Positions 21,865-39,743 of a stretch of 64,000 nt of DNA are shown here, piece after piece. Within the stretch, counting starts at the first letter, position 1. Each line of letters begins with the position of its first letter. The translations under genes were made by a program, and so were the position numbers. The stretch covers positions 33,905,001 to 33,969,000 of the forward strand of contig NC_016131.3 of assembly GCF_000005505.3 (NCBI RefSeq), given 5' to 3'. The notes under the pieces are model-generated. The model searched no databases. It saw nothing but the letters and a program-made list of their open reading frames with translations, and was not told the DNA's origin. Origin of the DNA: Brachypodium distachyon. Taxonomy: Eukaryota > Streptophyta > Magnoliopsida > Poales > Poaceae.

Positions 21865-21976
21865 CTCCCTCCGTCTCATAATTCATGTTTCAAATTTGCC
21901 CAAAAATGGATGTGCCTATTCCTAAAAGCGTCTAGATACATGTAATATTTCGACAAGAATTATGAAACGGAGGGAA
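21865..21976. mobile_element. Stowaway MITE, 115-bp family
   Basis: CTCCCTCCGTCTCATAATTC and GAATTATGAAACGGAGGGA form the ends. TA is at 21863-21864 and 21977-21978. The core CGTCTAGATACATGTAATAT is shared with four other copies in the window. Confidence 0.8.
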
Positions 21977-22075
21977 TAGAAACCAAGTAAAGTAATGCAT
22001 GTAGTCAAGAGGAAGACACATGTGAGAAGCCTTAGATCTGTAAATCACATTACGAGGAAAATAAACATTTGATAC

Positions 22076-22119
22076 GAGGGAGTAGTATTTTTTTTTTGAA
22101 GCCGAGGGAGTAGTATTTT
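22076..22119 (-). mobile_element. Micro-retroinsertion: 12-bp poly(T)-led insert between 16-bp direct repeats
   Basis: GAGGGAGTAGTATTTT occurs at 22076-22091 and again at 22104-22119. Between them is only TTTTTTGAAGCC. The layout (direct repeat, T run, a few unique bases, direct repeat) is that of a LINE insertion truncated almost to its tail. T-run slippage plus local duplication is the alternative. Confidence 0.5.
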
Positions 22120-22129
22120 GACTAATCGT

Positions 22130-22605
22130 TGCATGTCAGGCCCAAAAAGATCGAAGTTCAATAATCTTATTGAACGCTCGCTAACTCGGTTCGTTAACTA
22201 CATAACCAAACATGACTTCCTTTTCAGATCGTTAACCTTAACGATCTTAACGAGCGAGCTCGGCGAGCGCTCGTTAAGCTCGTTAGCGAGCTCGTCTCGT
22301 ACATCACTTGTGAAACTTATTTTGCTGTTAGAATTATGTTGTTATTTCTCTTTTGTTGTGTTATTTCCAATCTTTATAGCGTCGTTTAACTTTTGATATA
22401 TTTTGTTTGCTGACAAAATTTATCCCAAGTAAACAGGTAATGTCCAAAAATTTAGATCATCATACCATCCATTATCTTAACGAACGCTCGCGAGCTCTTA
22501 ATGACCGAGCCGAACAATGGTTTCAGATCGTTAACGATAATGATCTTAACGATCCGAGCTCTTAACGAACCGAGCTTGCTCGTTAGCCAGCCTGTCACCC
22601 AACTC
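22130..22605. repeat. Cluster of short inverted GCTCGTTAA-type motifs
   Basis: Two sub-clusters (22155-22300 and 22475-22600) are packed with GCTCGTTA, CGTTAACG, GATCTTAACGA and GAGCTC in both orientations, separated by an AT-rich spacer. Dense subterminal short motifs in both orientations are typical transposase-binding arrays of hAT or CACTA elements. I could not define convincing terminal repeats. Confidence 0.5.
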
Positions 22606-22812
22606 ACACTAGTCTGGGAAAGACGCCAGGCAATTCCGTTTTTTCTTTACGCAGGGTGTTCATTTTGAATCAAGCATGGATTCCCACGATGACTGCAGTG
22701 AAAAACAAAACAAACGTGTGGCGGTAACATAGTTATTAGGCTGAAATGAAATCAATTCTTTAGTCAACCCAACCAAACACGTCGGCAGAGCAGTCTATTT
22801 ATCTGTCTGGGT

Positions 22813-22860
22813 GACACCGTGTCAGTCTTTTTTTTTTAGGGGTCGACACCGTGGCAGTCT
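22813..22860 (-). mobile_element. Micro-retroinsertion: 16-bp poly(T)-led insert between 16-bp direct repeats
   Basis: GACACCGTGTCAGTCT (22813-22828) and GACACCGTGGCAGTCT (22845-22860) differ by one base. They enclose TTTTTTTTTAGGGGTC, a T run plus seven unique bases. Confidence 0.5.
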
Positions 22861-22904
22861 GACAGAGGGTTAGGACGGACCTGAGTTTCGGTCAGATGAA
22901 CTCG

Positions 22905-23340
22905 TGGGCCAGCCAGCATGGGTCGTGCTCTGCTCAAGAAGAAGAAGCCCATGTCCTCCATGAGACCCTGGTCTTTTGAGCGAACAAAACGGGCATGCGC
23001 CGCTCAATGCAACACGCCGGCGAGCCCCAGGGTCGCCGGGTGGCGGGTGCCGCCGTGCCGCCGCTGTCCCGAGGGGCGGCTGGCGGGGGTTGTACATCCG
23101 CCGTTTCACCATTCTCCCCTTCTTCATTTTATTTCCGGTTGTTTCGGTTTTTTCCTGTCGATGTCCCTCTGACGAGTCGATTCCGTTTCGCAGGCATTGG
23201 TGATTTTCTACCGTGCGCCTGCTTTCGGCGTTGTTGCTTGCCGCCGTCCGCCTGTGTTTCCCTGGACGGTGGTGCTACGGTCGCGCTTCGCCGGTTCTCA
23301 GCCTGTCGTTTTGTCAGGTGATTTTCTACTCAACTTTGTT
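22905..23340. other. GC-rich exon-like island, unknown
   Basis: GC-rich stretch with frames of 75-108 codons in several phases, followed by T-rich DNA with AG/GTGATTTTCT-like splice-donor contexts at about 23197 and 23316. This could be the 5' end of a decayed or captured gene. No domain is visible. Confidence 0.25.
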
Positions 23341-26300
23341 GGTGCTTTTTTTTTTACTTGTTCCCTAAATGTACTTCCTCATTTGTGCCGTTTTTTGGGT
23401 CCATGACAAAGGTGATGTAAATGTTCCTGTTCAAACTAAGGACTGGTTTGATAATTTATTTTCATGGATCGGTTGCTATTAGTGTATTCCTGAGTTTCGG
23501 ATTGCCTGATCTTCCCTTATCGCAATATAAGCCAATAAGGTGAGTAATCTGGGCTAAAAGAGTTGTCTTCGGAGTTCTCCAAATTCTTTTTTTCCATGGT
23601 TCATGCATTTAGTAATTTCGATTTTCCAATCGGTCGTTTACATGATCCACAAACCACAGGCAATTTTTACTTTCCTGGTGTACATATGCTGTTTTATATC
23701 TTATTTATTTTTTCAGAGCATTTTGTTTGCTGCTGTGCATCTTCTGTATTATATCTTTTGAGTATGTGCATTGCTAACATATTTCTGAGCTTGGAGTCCA
23801 AAGTCAGACAAGGTTAGGCTTCAGGCAAATGAAAATTTGATAAATAATCGTAGCCACTTTCCGTTCAGCAAGGGTTGCTATCTAAAAGGGATCTCATTTT
23901 GAAAAAACATACTTTGACCTTCTTCTGTCTATGTTCAGCTACAAGATCAGTTTGACATGTCTCTGAATTGTGAAATGCCATCAATTCGTAGAGTTATTGA
24001 CAGATGTTCTACCTGATCTTTGTTGCATTCATGCATTTCAGTTTCAAGAATGCCCTAAGCGGATTGGAATTTGGAATGTAGATGGATAACTCAACTAAAG
24101 AACGCAAGACCCTATTCAGATTTTTATAATAACTAACACAGTACACGTGCTCTGCTACACACTAATAAAAAATACTCTACATATTTAAGGAGAATGTTGT
24201 TCTATTATTTATTGTCTTATATCAAATAATTTTGTATTTGCAATGTTTTGTGCCAAAATCAATAGGTGGCATGGTCTATAGGTGACGGACTGCCTCCGCC
24301 AATTGAGATCTTTATAGGAGTAAAGAAATAAGCTCTCATGGTCAACATATTCAGTTTGCTTTGGCATGTTACTGCCTCTAGATTTCCTCTGGCATTTGCT
24401 TGAGCTATCATTTTAGGAGACGGTTTTCAGTCCTTGTGTTGTTATCATAGAACTACCATAACATGAGGCATCTTGGCATATATTTTGATCATAAGTAACA
24501 TTGCTTTGAGTTACTGAAAAACTGTATTTATTTCTAGCTATGAATATATCCTGGCCATGTACCAATTGTCATTAAAATGAAATGCCATAATGCAAGTTGC
24601 ATGCTATTTTGTTGTATTTTTAGCATTATTATGTCCTCTTTTAGATCATACATGTTCTTTATGTCTTTTATGCTTCTTCCCATTTACTGTGGGCAAATCA
24701 GCAATGCAATGTTGTGCATATATGAGAGAGCCCAATGTGTTCATTTCTGATCAGGTGCATCAGTTAAGGTATTTTTTTTATTGAGGGAACAACATGATTT
24801 ATTTTTCTCCTAGTTCTTATTTAAATCCACGCATTTATTTCTCTGTGGGATATGTAATGTCTGATATGCTGATTCCCTATATGTTTTGATCCAGTCAACA
24901 TTTTTTCTGGATTTCTCCAAGAAGTTCAGGAGTATGCCTCTTCTCTTCCCACCTTAAATGTTTCCGTTGTTATTCTGATTGGGCGAGTGATAGAATAGCT
25001 CTAAAGATTTAGTTATCATGATAGGTGTGGTTTTGGCTGCATGACTTTCTCTATTCTCCATAGGCAGAATTAACTTTCTTTAACTTTAGGTGCAACTCTA
25101 TCCTCCATAAGTGTACTTATAGTGATAGGTATTGTTCAAAATGTGACCAAATTAAGTGTTGGAAACTACTTGCACTACTATCTTGATGGGGAAGTAAAGC
25201 AGGATACCGGGTTTTGTTTAAGTAAACATGAAGTGCCCTTTTTAATATGAATACTCGAGTATCGTAATCCTTTGAACTTTTTCATAGTTTTTTTTGTACG
25301 ACCACTTTTGCACTTTATTTTACGGAAAATTTTCAATTGACTCATAAAACTCATATATTAAATTATTCATATAAATTTCAAATTGGCATGATATTTTAAT
25401 CCTACATTTTCTCTATTCACACATGATACTCTTTGCATCGGAAGTCTTTGCATCCAACACTTCCGTCAGGAGATTTTCCAAGGTGATGACCGTCTCTCAC
25501 CCTTCCTCATTCGGGGTCAGAGTCTGGTATGTCCTTCATTGTATTTCTTATTTTCTGACTTACACACGCGGGAATAATAAACAGTGAGCACCAGTGCTTA
25601 TGACAACCGTTGATGCTTATGCTTTTTCCGACCTGCTTGCAGATCCTGCAGGTAAATTTCTAATTTATCCACGCAAAAGATCTCGGATTGAAAGTGAGGC
25701 ATTCTTTCTTTATGCTGAATCATGTTTCATAACCAGGTTAGAAAAGTCATCTACATATTGTCAACAGTTATAAATTAAGACGTGAAGAAAATCATATTTG
25801 CTAACAGGACTCGACTAAACAAAAGTATATGCCATGAATTCAGTAACTTTTGCCCATATAAAACTATACAAAATAAATCAATCTGCTGCAATGCCATAAA
25901 TCAAGGCAATGTTGCATTACTTCTAAGTTCTAACCATGCCATTAACTTCTTTATACAGGTAGAATATAGCAAGTCTTAACTTCTATGGTTTGTTACTGCA
26001 ATTGTTTTGCACGGTTACTTCTGCAAGTACCATAACCAAAGTTACTCATTTGTTGGACTTCTAAGCTAGAATTACTTTTTTTCCCGACAAAATGCAAGAA
26101 GCTTTGTGTCTCGGTACATTGATAGAAAAGGGAGTTATGTGTAAGCCCCAAAAGGGCAACACATGCTGCTTCCAGTTCCACCATGCTGTGAGTCTGTGAG
26201 CATGATAAGTGACAAGGTGCCCCTACGAGAGGCATCAGATCCACGAAAGCATCTCTGATGACAGGCGGTATCAGATCCATGAGAGTATATATGTTTTGTC

Positions 26301-27340
26301 AGTGCACACAAATAATGAATGCTTCCTGCAGTTTTAGAATTTCGAGGGTTTGTTCACATAAGTGAACCACCAGTTTTTTTTAATCCAAACCTTAGAGCTT
26401 AGAGTAGCATCATGGTTTAGTCATCATAGTGCCTTAAGCTCCACTGGATTTTTTTTAATACTCCTGTCATCTAGGCAGAATCTTCCACTAAAGTTGGAAA
26501 ATGATCCAATGCTGAGATACAGTATTAAATTCAACCATATCATTCATTTTTCTTTCATAGCATTTGAATAATATACTTCTTATTCTGGTCTCAGAAATTC
26601 CAAACTTCAGAAATCTGCGTGTGCATCATTTGAAATGGAGAAGAATTTGGAAGGTGATAGATGATGCACTTTACTATCTGTCACCTTCTCATGTTAAGCA
26701 TTTCAGCTGAGTTTAGCCAAACTACTAAGACTAATTGGAGAAAACAACATGTATGCCCATAAAAAACTGGTTTGGTATCTCACCTTTAATCTGGACATGT
26801 ATCTAGATATGATATGCTATGTCCTAAGCTATCAAAAAAGGGTTTCTAAGAATAAGAGACTGTGTAGACTCGCAATCATGACAGGCCTGGACAGATTAAT
26901 TATTAAAGTGACAGCCGTGGATGATAGTGTTTCTTGCTGTGCAGAATCCTGGAGCAGGGTTGTCAATAATTTGTACAGTGATTATTTAGGAACAGCTGAA
27001 TAAAGGATAACATCTATGCATAAATCCTAAAAGGTTCTTGGCACTATCTTCATTTTAGACAACGATATACTTCCATTGCATATAACAAACATTTTAAAAT
27101 TTATCAATATTGAGCACAGAAGGGACACAGTAATAATTGTGTATGACATGCCCAGGGAAGATATCATTTAAATGACAACTCCACACTTCCTTTTCTTCTT
27201 GCCAGAAGTGGGTTCTCTATTCCCTTTTGAAAAGCCATCCTATATCATTTTGGCATGCTTATTTTTGAGGGATCGACTTAGCAGTTTGAGCTAGCTCTTT
27301 CCATCAACCCAATCTCGAAAATTTTCCCTCACTGGCTGAA
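23341..27340. other. Long AT-rich intergenic region downstream of ABCC copy 1
   Basis: Four kilobases without a supported gene, RNA or complete element. Frames stay below 100 codons and lack motifs; the minus-strand 95-codon frame at 25993-26280 is not recognisable. Intron-like composition with scattered pyrimidine tracts suggests an old element or the decayed body of a gene. Confidence 0.3.
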
Positions 27341-27513
27341 ATTTCATTTTTGTTGATGTTGTCTTCTTTTCCAGTCATTCCACCAAAAAACAAGCGAAGA
27401 GGACAAGATCAGTTTTGTTATATATGTAATTCATGAAGCTGGAATATCAATCTTTCAGTATCTTAATTGAATTGCTAATCTCTTTCATCAAACTCTCACA
27501 CAGAATGATAGAA

Positions 27514-33068
<5,555 letters not shown>

Positions 33069-33319
33069 ACAATGATCCAATCGAAGCAAAGCAACGGGAT
33101 GAGAAGCTATGATGATTCTGATCGCTAAAGCACCAAAGAAACAGCAAGGGTTTACAAGAAGAACAGGAAGCTAGTTCGTCTCCTCTTCCTCGTTTCCTTA
33201 CCTACAAGGGCCGTGGCCGGGTAACCCAGATTGTCACCGGCCATTCCTGCCTCTCGCATGCAGTGACCAACCAAACCAACGCGTCAACTATTCTTGGCAG
33301 GACGGGTCGGAGCCACTGG

Positions 33320-33325
33320 TTTATA
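33320..33325 (-). promoter_or_regulatory. Possible TATA box of ABCC copy 1
   Basis: The minus strand reads GAGTATAAACC about 250 bases upstream of the start codon. It is a good TATA match in the right orientation, but the leader would be fairly long. Another AT-rich candidate (TTTTTTAAACC, minus strand) lies near 33560. Confidence 0.35.
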
Positions 33326-33559
33326 CTCCTACTACTGGTGGTGGTGCCCGGTAGATGCCCTGAAAAACTCGGATTTCTCCTCCGTCGCTTTCACCCGCGG
33401 CGTAGAGCGGAACTCATGTGGAAGACGAAGGAGAAATTGCTCGATACGTACGGCTTGTCCCTGCCGTTCCTTTTTTTCCTTGTACTCATCCAGGCGCTCT
33501 CGCTGGCGTATGGCGTGACGTGGCGAGCCACGGCACGGTAGACAGCTAGAGCAGCACGA

Positions 33560-34729
33560 GGTTTAAAAAAGGCATGGCTGGCAGTGAAGAGAGCAGGCAT
33601 TGATTTTGTTTTAAGAGTTGCTTAATTTACGCATCGTTGGCTCTTTTTTTTATGACGTGGCCTGGGTAAGCACGAGACAAGGCTGCTAATCTCTATACTA
33701 CTGTTTGTTAGTTTGTTACTACATGTTCCTTACACGCGCAGGAAGAAACAAGTGAAAAAGCAGATCAGGGAGCAAAACTTGTCTGCATAGAATTGAAGGG
33801 GCTGGGTGCATTCATTTGGTCACAAACAAGCCCGTTCAATCATAGAGTACTGACCTATAGGCCTCATAGGCCCTCACCATAGTGACCCGATGGCTTTGAA
33901 AATTGACGCAACTGAGCTCAGGTGTAGTTGTACTCATCTTTTACAGCTTCTCTTTCTTTTACGAGCCAGTAATTAAGTTTCTTCAGACAAGATCTCTGTC
34001 ATCATTAATAAACTATATACTATACGATACAAGCGTCAAATCGAAGGAAGCTTGTCGTGAAAGCCACCATGCTGTTTCGATCTGCCCACTGAACTCGATC
34101 GAAAACCGGCCTGAATTGACGTGAAATAATATCATAAGTACACGTGAATACGTGATCGATAGGCCTAGCTTAGCAACCGACAGCGTTGTTGCCATAGATG
34201 GGATTAGCCTCTATTTTAAATTCTGCCAAACTGATTACCTAATGCCTATATACATAACCCGAAGATGGAATGTCCATTTGGATCTGAAAACATAGAACAG
34301 ACACCTCGTGGTCCTACCTCTTCCAAAACATCTTATAAGTACATAGAAACAGAGGAAGTAGTTAATTAACCTCGACTAGCAACAGTTGGCCTTTGACAAG
34401 TGGCTGTAGTTTTATCCTCCATTACTTTCTTTTAGTTAGGATTATTTTAGACCGTGTGCTTCGTTGCCTTGTTTGACCGTAGGCGCACAGTATTTTTTCA
34501 GTACTGTGGTACGTATGAGGGTGATACCCAACCAGAACAATTTATTGGCTAGGGCCATAGGTCTCGGTCAATACTCCGGGGTATCCCTACAGGATAACGT
34601 GTGCTGGTGGCCATGTTTTGATGTTTATTCAGTGATATTAAAATTTTAATGATCATGTGATACATAACGTATGCTCCATTTGGATCTGAAAACATAGACG
34701 AGCCACCTCCTGTTCCCATGCCCTAAGAA
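33560..34729. other. Intergenic DNA upstream of ABCC copy 1
   Basis: No supported gene. CCATTTGGATCTGAAAACATAGA occurs at about 34273-34295 and again at 34677-34699, a direct repeat about 400 bases apart. Confidence 0.35.
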
Positions 34730-35015
34730 CCACTCCATCCGTCAAATATCAAGTGTCGCAGCTTTTTTTTCAGATACGCGTGTACCTACACGTGTATTAA
34801 GTGTCATAATTACAAAATATTCTCTGCAGATTTTATTTTTTGTCTAATACGCATGTACCTACATATATTAAATTTGCGACGTATTATATGGCACAGAACA
34901 AATAGTACTACGACAGGTTAAAAAAATAAGTGTCAATCATTTAGTAAAAAATAGGTTACAATAATTTTATAATTTTATACAGTAATAACTTCCCGACACT
35001 TATGATCCGAGTGAG
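34730..35015. mobile_element. Degenerate MITE-like block
   Basis: Starts with CACTCCATCCGTCAAATATC plus AAGTGTCG and ends with CGACACTTATGATCCGAGTG, an imperfect inverted pair. The interior is AT-rich with GTGTACCTACA-type repeats. Boundaries are approximate. Confidence 0.4.
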
Positions 35016-37319
35016 TAGATGAGAACCGGTCTTCGGTGTCTCCAGAACACGACAAGTGAGCGCTGCTGGAGGAGGGGGTTTGTGTCGACGAGCTGCCGGT
35101 GGGAAACAGTTCCCCGGCCGTACTCCCTGGGAGAACGTAAATTCTCTGGTGAGTTCCTCACTAATTATGTCTCGTCTTGGGTGATCACGAGGCCAATTAT
35201 GGATCTCCAACCTCCATACGACAGCCTTTCGCGTGACGGCCAGCCATTCGCTTGACCTTGGGCTTGCTCGGAGCTCTTCAAATCTTCTCCGAGAAAAAGA
35301 GGAGCGATTATCCCTTGGCACTTGGCACTGGAGAAGAGGAAGGGGTCGATGTCCTTTCGGGTGATTAATCGCAGGAGCCACATACTACTACGGGCCAAAA
35401 GGTTTTCACAACGTTTTTCACTGTAACTTTTGTTGTTTGAGGCAACCATTGAAGCTTGTACAAATGCCAATTTTGATCAGTGAAAAGTTGAAACCATGTA
35501 GTACGTCCAGAGGCCAATTCTCAACTAATGAAATTGCCTACTGAAATGCGTGGCAGGTGTTGGGAAACAATTCCAAATGCACTGTCGCTGTTGTCAGTAT
35601 TCCTAAACAGCTAAACTAATGCAACCATTCTCGTCTTGGCTTTGTTTATGGAAGTTGTAGTATGTGGTGACAAACAGAGAGATCTCATGTGGTAGGGAAC
35701 CTTCGTGATGGATCTTTTATTTATTCTTGGATGCAGAGATCATGTGGAGCCTGTAAATCACGGCAGCATTTGTCTGCTACCTGTTTCTTCTTCTATGGTC
35801 TTTTGTTTTGTTCCGGCTACACGTAGCGTACGTAGGTAGCAGGTGTTGACAATTTTTGCGATCCAAGTTTGTTGGCTTTGTGTTGCTTTCATAACATGAA
35901 TTCTAGAATATCGTGACAGCTGGTAAAACCTTTTCAAACAAGACGGCAAGATTAGGAACACTGCGGATGCTTATATATATGTACTGCATTCCCCAAAGAA
36001 AATTGCACTGTAGATATCTAAATACTTCCGTTCCTGTACAATGGTTGAGCAAGCTACTCCTAACGAAACTGTCAAAGAAGTGATTTTCTCCAGTGTCAAA
36101 ATGAAAAACAAGAAGTTTTTACTCGTTGATCTTCTGTTGCCCAGTTTATGCACATGTTATGCAGGACAAATTGGAGCAGTGTACATGTGGTACCAGGAAC
36201 AATCAATGTTGCACATGAAGGGAAGCCAACTAGATGGGCCAAGACATAATTGACTGGCATCAAGGCAAGCACATGTTTTTTTCTGAAGAAAAGACGTACT
36301 ATACCTCCTAGGAAAGTGAAAGCATGTAATTTTGGGTGCTTTGGCTTCTTCCAGGTGTATCTGGCACTGGAGCGGAGCTGACGCATTTTGGGCAATGCTC
36401 CCTACACAGTTTCCGTTTTGATGCCAAAGATCCGACTCAAAGGAATACGTGTTCTTGATTTGGGCTTCATTTGGAACGAAGATTTGTGTGAAGCACACAG
36501 TTAGGGGTGTTCAAAATCTTCTCGAGCCCAACCTGTGAAAACCAGCCTTTCCAGCATCTAATTTATCTCCCTTCACAAACTGTAAATTGGCTGGTGGAGG
36601 TAGTACAATAACCTGGCTGGTGAGAAGCCCTAACATGTCTCTAGTCTTCGACTCTGATCATTCTGGGTTAACGCCATAGGTTAAAACCTAGCTTGTCATC
36701 AGTCATATCTTAATACTTGCATGGGTCAAATTCTGAGTCCTGCACAAATTTAGGCCTGATCAAACTATCCTTTACCAATAAAGTGGCAAGTTTTAGTCTC
36801 AACAAGCCTAGCACAAAGATGGCAAACTTGTATTTTTCTCGTCTCCTATTAAATAACTAAGATACTCTCTACTGCTGGAGTAAACATAGGATGCATTGTT
36901 GGTTAACGGGATGAACTCCTTTACAACAAAGTTAAGGTGGTTAGAGATGGGCTAACCATGGCGTATTATGTCATTGTCCCAATTTGTGTTCGATCAATTC
37001 GGGCCATTTATGGTTAAGTGACAATGGGCCCTACACAAAACCCTCTTGCACTTATGCAGAACAGTGTCTGGGCTAATCATATGGCAGGAATTGGCTAGGA
37101 ATCATTAAGGAAAAAAAACACTTGTTAGAGCACTGCAACAGGCTGACAACATCCTGCAAATTCTATCCCCTGCTGCATTTTCTCATCAAGATCTCGATTC
37201 AAATTAATGCAGATCGTGATCTGCCATTAGAAAATTGTCCACGTGAGGGTGTGTACCCACGTTGGAATTTTTGGGGTTCGCGTCAACACATGCTGCGCTA
37301 ATACGTCTATACCAATGTA
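35016..37319. other. Intergenic DNA without supported gene
   Basis: Frames up to 141 codons on the minus strand (34956-35381) have no motif. Nothing else recognised over 2.3 kb. Confidence 0.3.
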
Positions 37320-37432
37320 CTCCCTCCAATCCTAAATTATTGTCGAAATATTTCATGTATCTATACGCTTTTTAAGAATAGATACATCCATATTTGGACA
37401 AATTTGAGTTAACAATTTAGGATCAGAGGTAG
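37320..37432. mobile_element. Stowaway MITE, 115-bp family
   Basis: The end CTCCCTCCAATCCTAAATTA pairs with AATTTAGGATCAGAGGTAG. TA is at 37318-37319 and 37433-37434. Its core is the same as in the other copies, in the orientation of the 7672 copy. Confidence 0.7.
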
Positions 37433-37439
37433 TATTAAA

Positions 37440-39250
37440 TTGGAGTTGGTGGTGATGGTACGGTCGCGGTACGTCATGTCATCAAAATTACGGCCAATAT
37501 ACCACCGCCCGTTATTTCCCTCTCCCCCACGATCCTCTCAAGTCTCGAGTCTCAACCCCAAGTCCCCGACGCCCAACATGCTCGATACCCTTCCCAACGC
37601 TCCAACCTGCTCCATCCCGCCGCCGCCACCGCCCCTTCTCTGGACACCGCCGCCGCAGCCCCCTTCCTCTCCGGCCACCGGCGCCCTCTCCCCCGACCTC
37701 CTGCTCCTTCCTTCCCCTGCTCATAAGACTTCCCGGCGCTCATTGCGCCCCCCGAGCCCCCGACGTAGCAGCAGCTCATGCCAGCGAGATCAGCATTGCA
37801 GCGACCGTGAAGGCAACGTGGACACCTGCCTCTTTGTTTTTTGTTTTTATTTTCTCTGAAATCTAAAATTGTCTCAAATAGCTGATGTTAACAACTGATT
37901 ATAGATTGTAGCAGGCAACTGAATTAAGAAGACCCAGATTGTAAATTTTGTTTTTGTGCTTTGTAAGGTATATAAGTAGGAGTTTACTGTATTTGACTGA
38001 ATTAGAGAAGCTACTGGGATAAGTAATGCCTTGCTTGGTGTTGCATTCTCAGAATTAGCAGAAGTAAAAGAGATACTTTAATTTAGATGTAGTCAGCAAA
38101 TCATAAATCATGTTTGCCCATATTGTACCTCATGGACTCCTTGTTTTCTTTCCTTCATATTCTATTGGTCTTTCATATTGTTAATATGAAATATGAACAA
38201 TGTGCTCTGTTTATTGTCTGCAGCCTTTTGTTCAGGGGTTGGGATTTGGGACAAAAGCGCAAAACGAAGAGGGGCAAATAACATGTATAATTATGATTTA
38301 CTCCCTGCATCTAATATTAAGTGACTAAAATTTGTCCAAATATGGATGTATCTATAACTAAAAAGCGTCTAGATACATGTTATATTTCGGCACTTAATAT
38401 GAGACGGAGGGAGTATAAGATATGTTTGTAGATATGTTTTTAATTCCTTAGTTTCTGTCCCAAATAGCAGTGGATACCAATTATGGGATTTTATCCCTTA
38501 GCAAAATTATATAAATCTCGAGATAGTTGTCTTCATCAAGTAACATTTTTTTACCTATTTTACTTATGTAGCCTGATTTAGCTAACCCCTACATGTACAT
38601 GCTTTGGTTATGATGTCAGATCAGACCCGATATTTTTATTAACTTCTCCTAGCATATCTGAGTGTAGTATATATATTTTTATTGTTGATATTGCAGGTCT
38701 GATCAAGTCAAACACATTTAGTAGCCTACATTGCCAACAAACTGTTGATTTCTGCATTTATTTACTTAACGTTATGATTAAAATATGATAATCGGTGTTC
38801 CCCTTAGTTTTCCTTCAGTTTTGTGTAGGCATCTTATCAAGGAGCATCGTTTCTCTTTATAGGAACATCAAGTCTTTTCAGCACACCAAAAATTATTGTG
38901 CAATACTACAATCTTTGTTTAGATATATCCAAGTTTGAACCTCCACTTCTGAAGCTTACTTTCACCCATCACCCATGGTTGTAGCATTTCATCATAAATT
39001 TATAGGTTGTATAGATTATTAAGCATTCAGATTTATAGTTTCTATTTGCTCTTGGATATGTGGATGAAACTCCTTGTACGGTGACGGCCTGCAAGTAACT
39101 CAGGGCCAAGTCTGGTATCGATGCACTCTTTGCCAATAGTTATTAAATTGTGTGCCATAAGAATTAATCAGGCAGTTTGTTTTGTTGTACGAATACTATT
39201 TTGTTAGTTTTTCTAATTGTTCCGTAGCAACACACGGGCACTTATGCTAA
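37440..39250 (+). mobile_element. Helitron-like region ending in a clear 3' terminus
   Basis: The 3' end CTAA (39247-39250) is followed by T and preceded by CCGTAGCAACACACGGGCAC with hairpin potential. This is the same end family as at 9297. The region starts with a GC-rich exon-like stretch (37490-37790, P/S-rich translation), as Helitrons that carry gene pieces often do. The 5' end is not fixed, so 37440 is only a guess at the compositional break. Confidence 0.45.
38301..38413. mobile_element. Stowaway MITE, 115-bp family
   Basis: CTCCCTGCATCTAATATTAA pairs with TTAATATGAGACGGAGGGAG. TA is at 38299-38300 and 38414-38415. The core CGTCTAGATACATGTTATAT is well preserved. It sits within the Helitron-like region, so it is either younger than it or was carried along. 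Confidence 0.8.
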
Positions 39251-39734
39251 TATCTTATAATACGTGGCTCAACATGTCTATTGGTTCGTAACCAATCATT
39301 TCCGTTTGGCGGCAAAATTTTGAATTTCCTTTACAACTCGTTTGGCACCCACATCATTTGTACTTAGAATTCCAGAAACAAACTTGTTTGGTTGGCACGG
39401 AATTGGTCATAGGAATTTAATCTCAAATTTCATGAAATTGCACTATAACTAACCCTAATTTCTTTCAAAAATCCATCATTTCTCTTGAATTGTCTCACTC
39501 GACTAATCCATGTGATAGACAAACATGATTTTTGAACAAAAAATTGAAATTCAAACAAATAAAATCCTATCAAAAATTGGATTTCTTTCATTTCTGAAAT
39601 GCAACGATGGTTGCCAAACGGGCTGTTAGGGTATTATGTTACCGAGATTTGTGAATCACAACTGGACTGCTTGCAGTTATGATTCCTCGTGATGAGAAAA
39701 GACTGATGTTCTTTCGACGAAAAACTTTGCGTTT
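39251..39734. other. Intergenic DNA with weak inverted-repeat signal
   Basis: CGTTTGGCACCCACATCATT at about 39339 and ATGGTTGCCAAACGGGCTG at about 39607 are inverted relative to each other, as in Harbinger- or hAT-derived MITEs. The interior has further AAATTTGAAT-type sequence. Boundaries and target duplication could not be set. Confidence 0.35.
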
Positions 39735-39743
39735 CATTGTCAT

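Noticed and set aside
36041..36498. 70-113 codon frames on both strands as a small gene
   Set aside because: Overlapping frames with no motif, no promoter-like context and ordinary length for chance frames in this composition.
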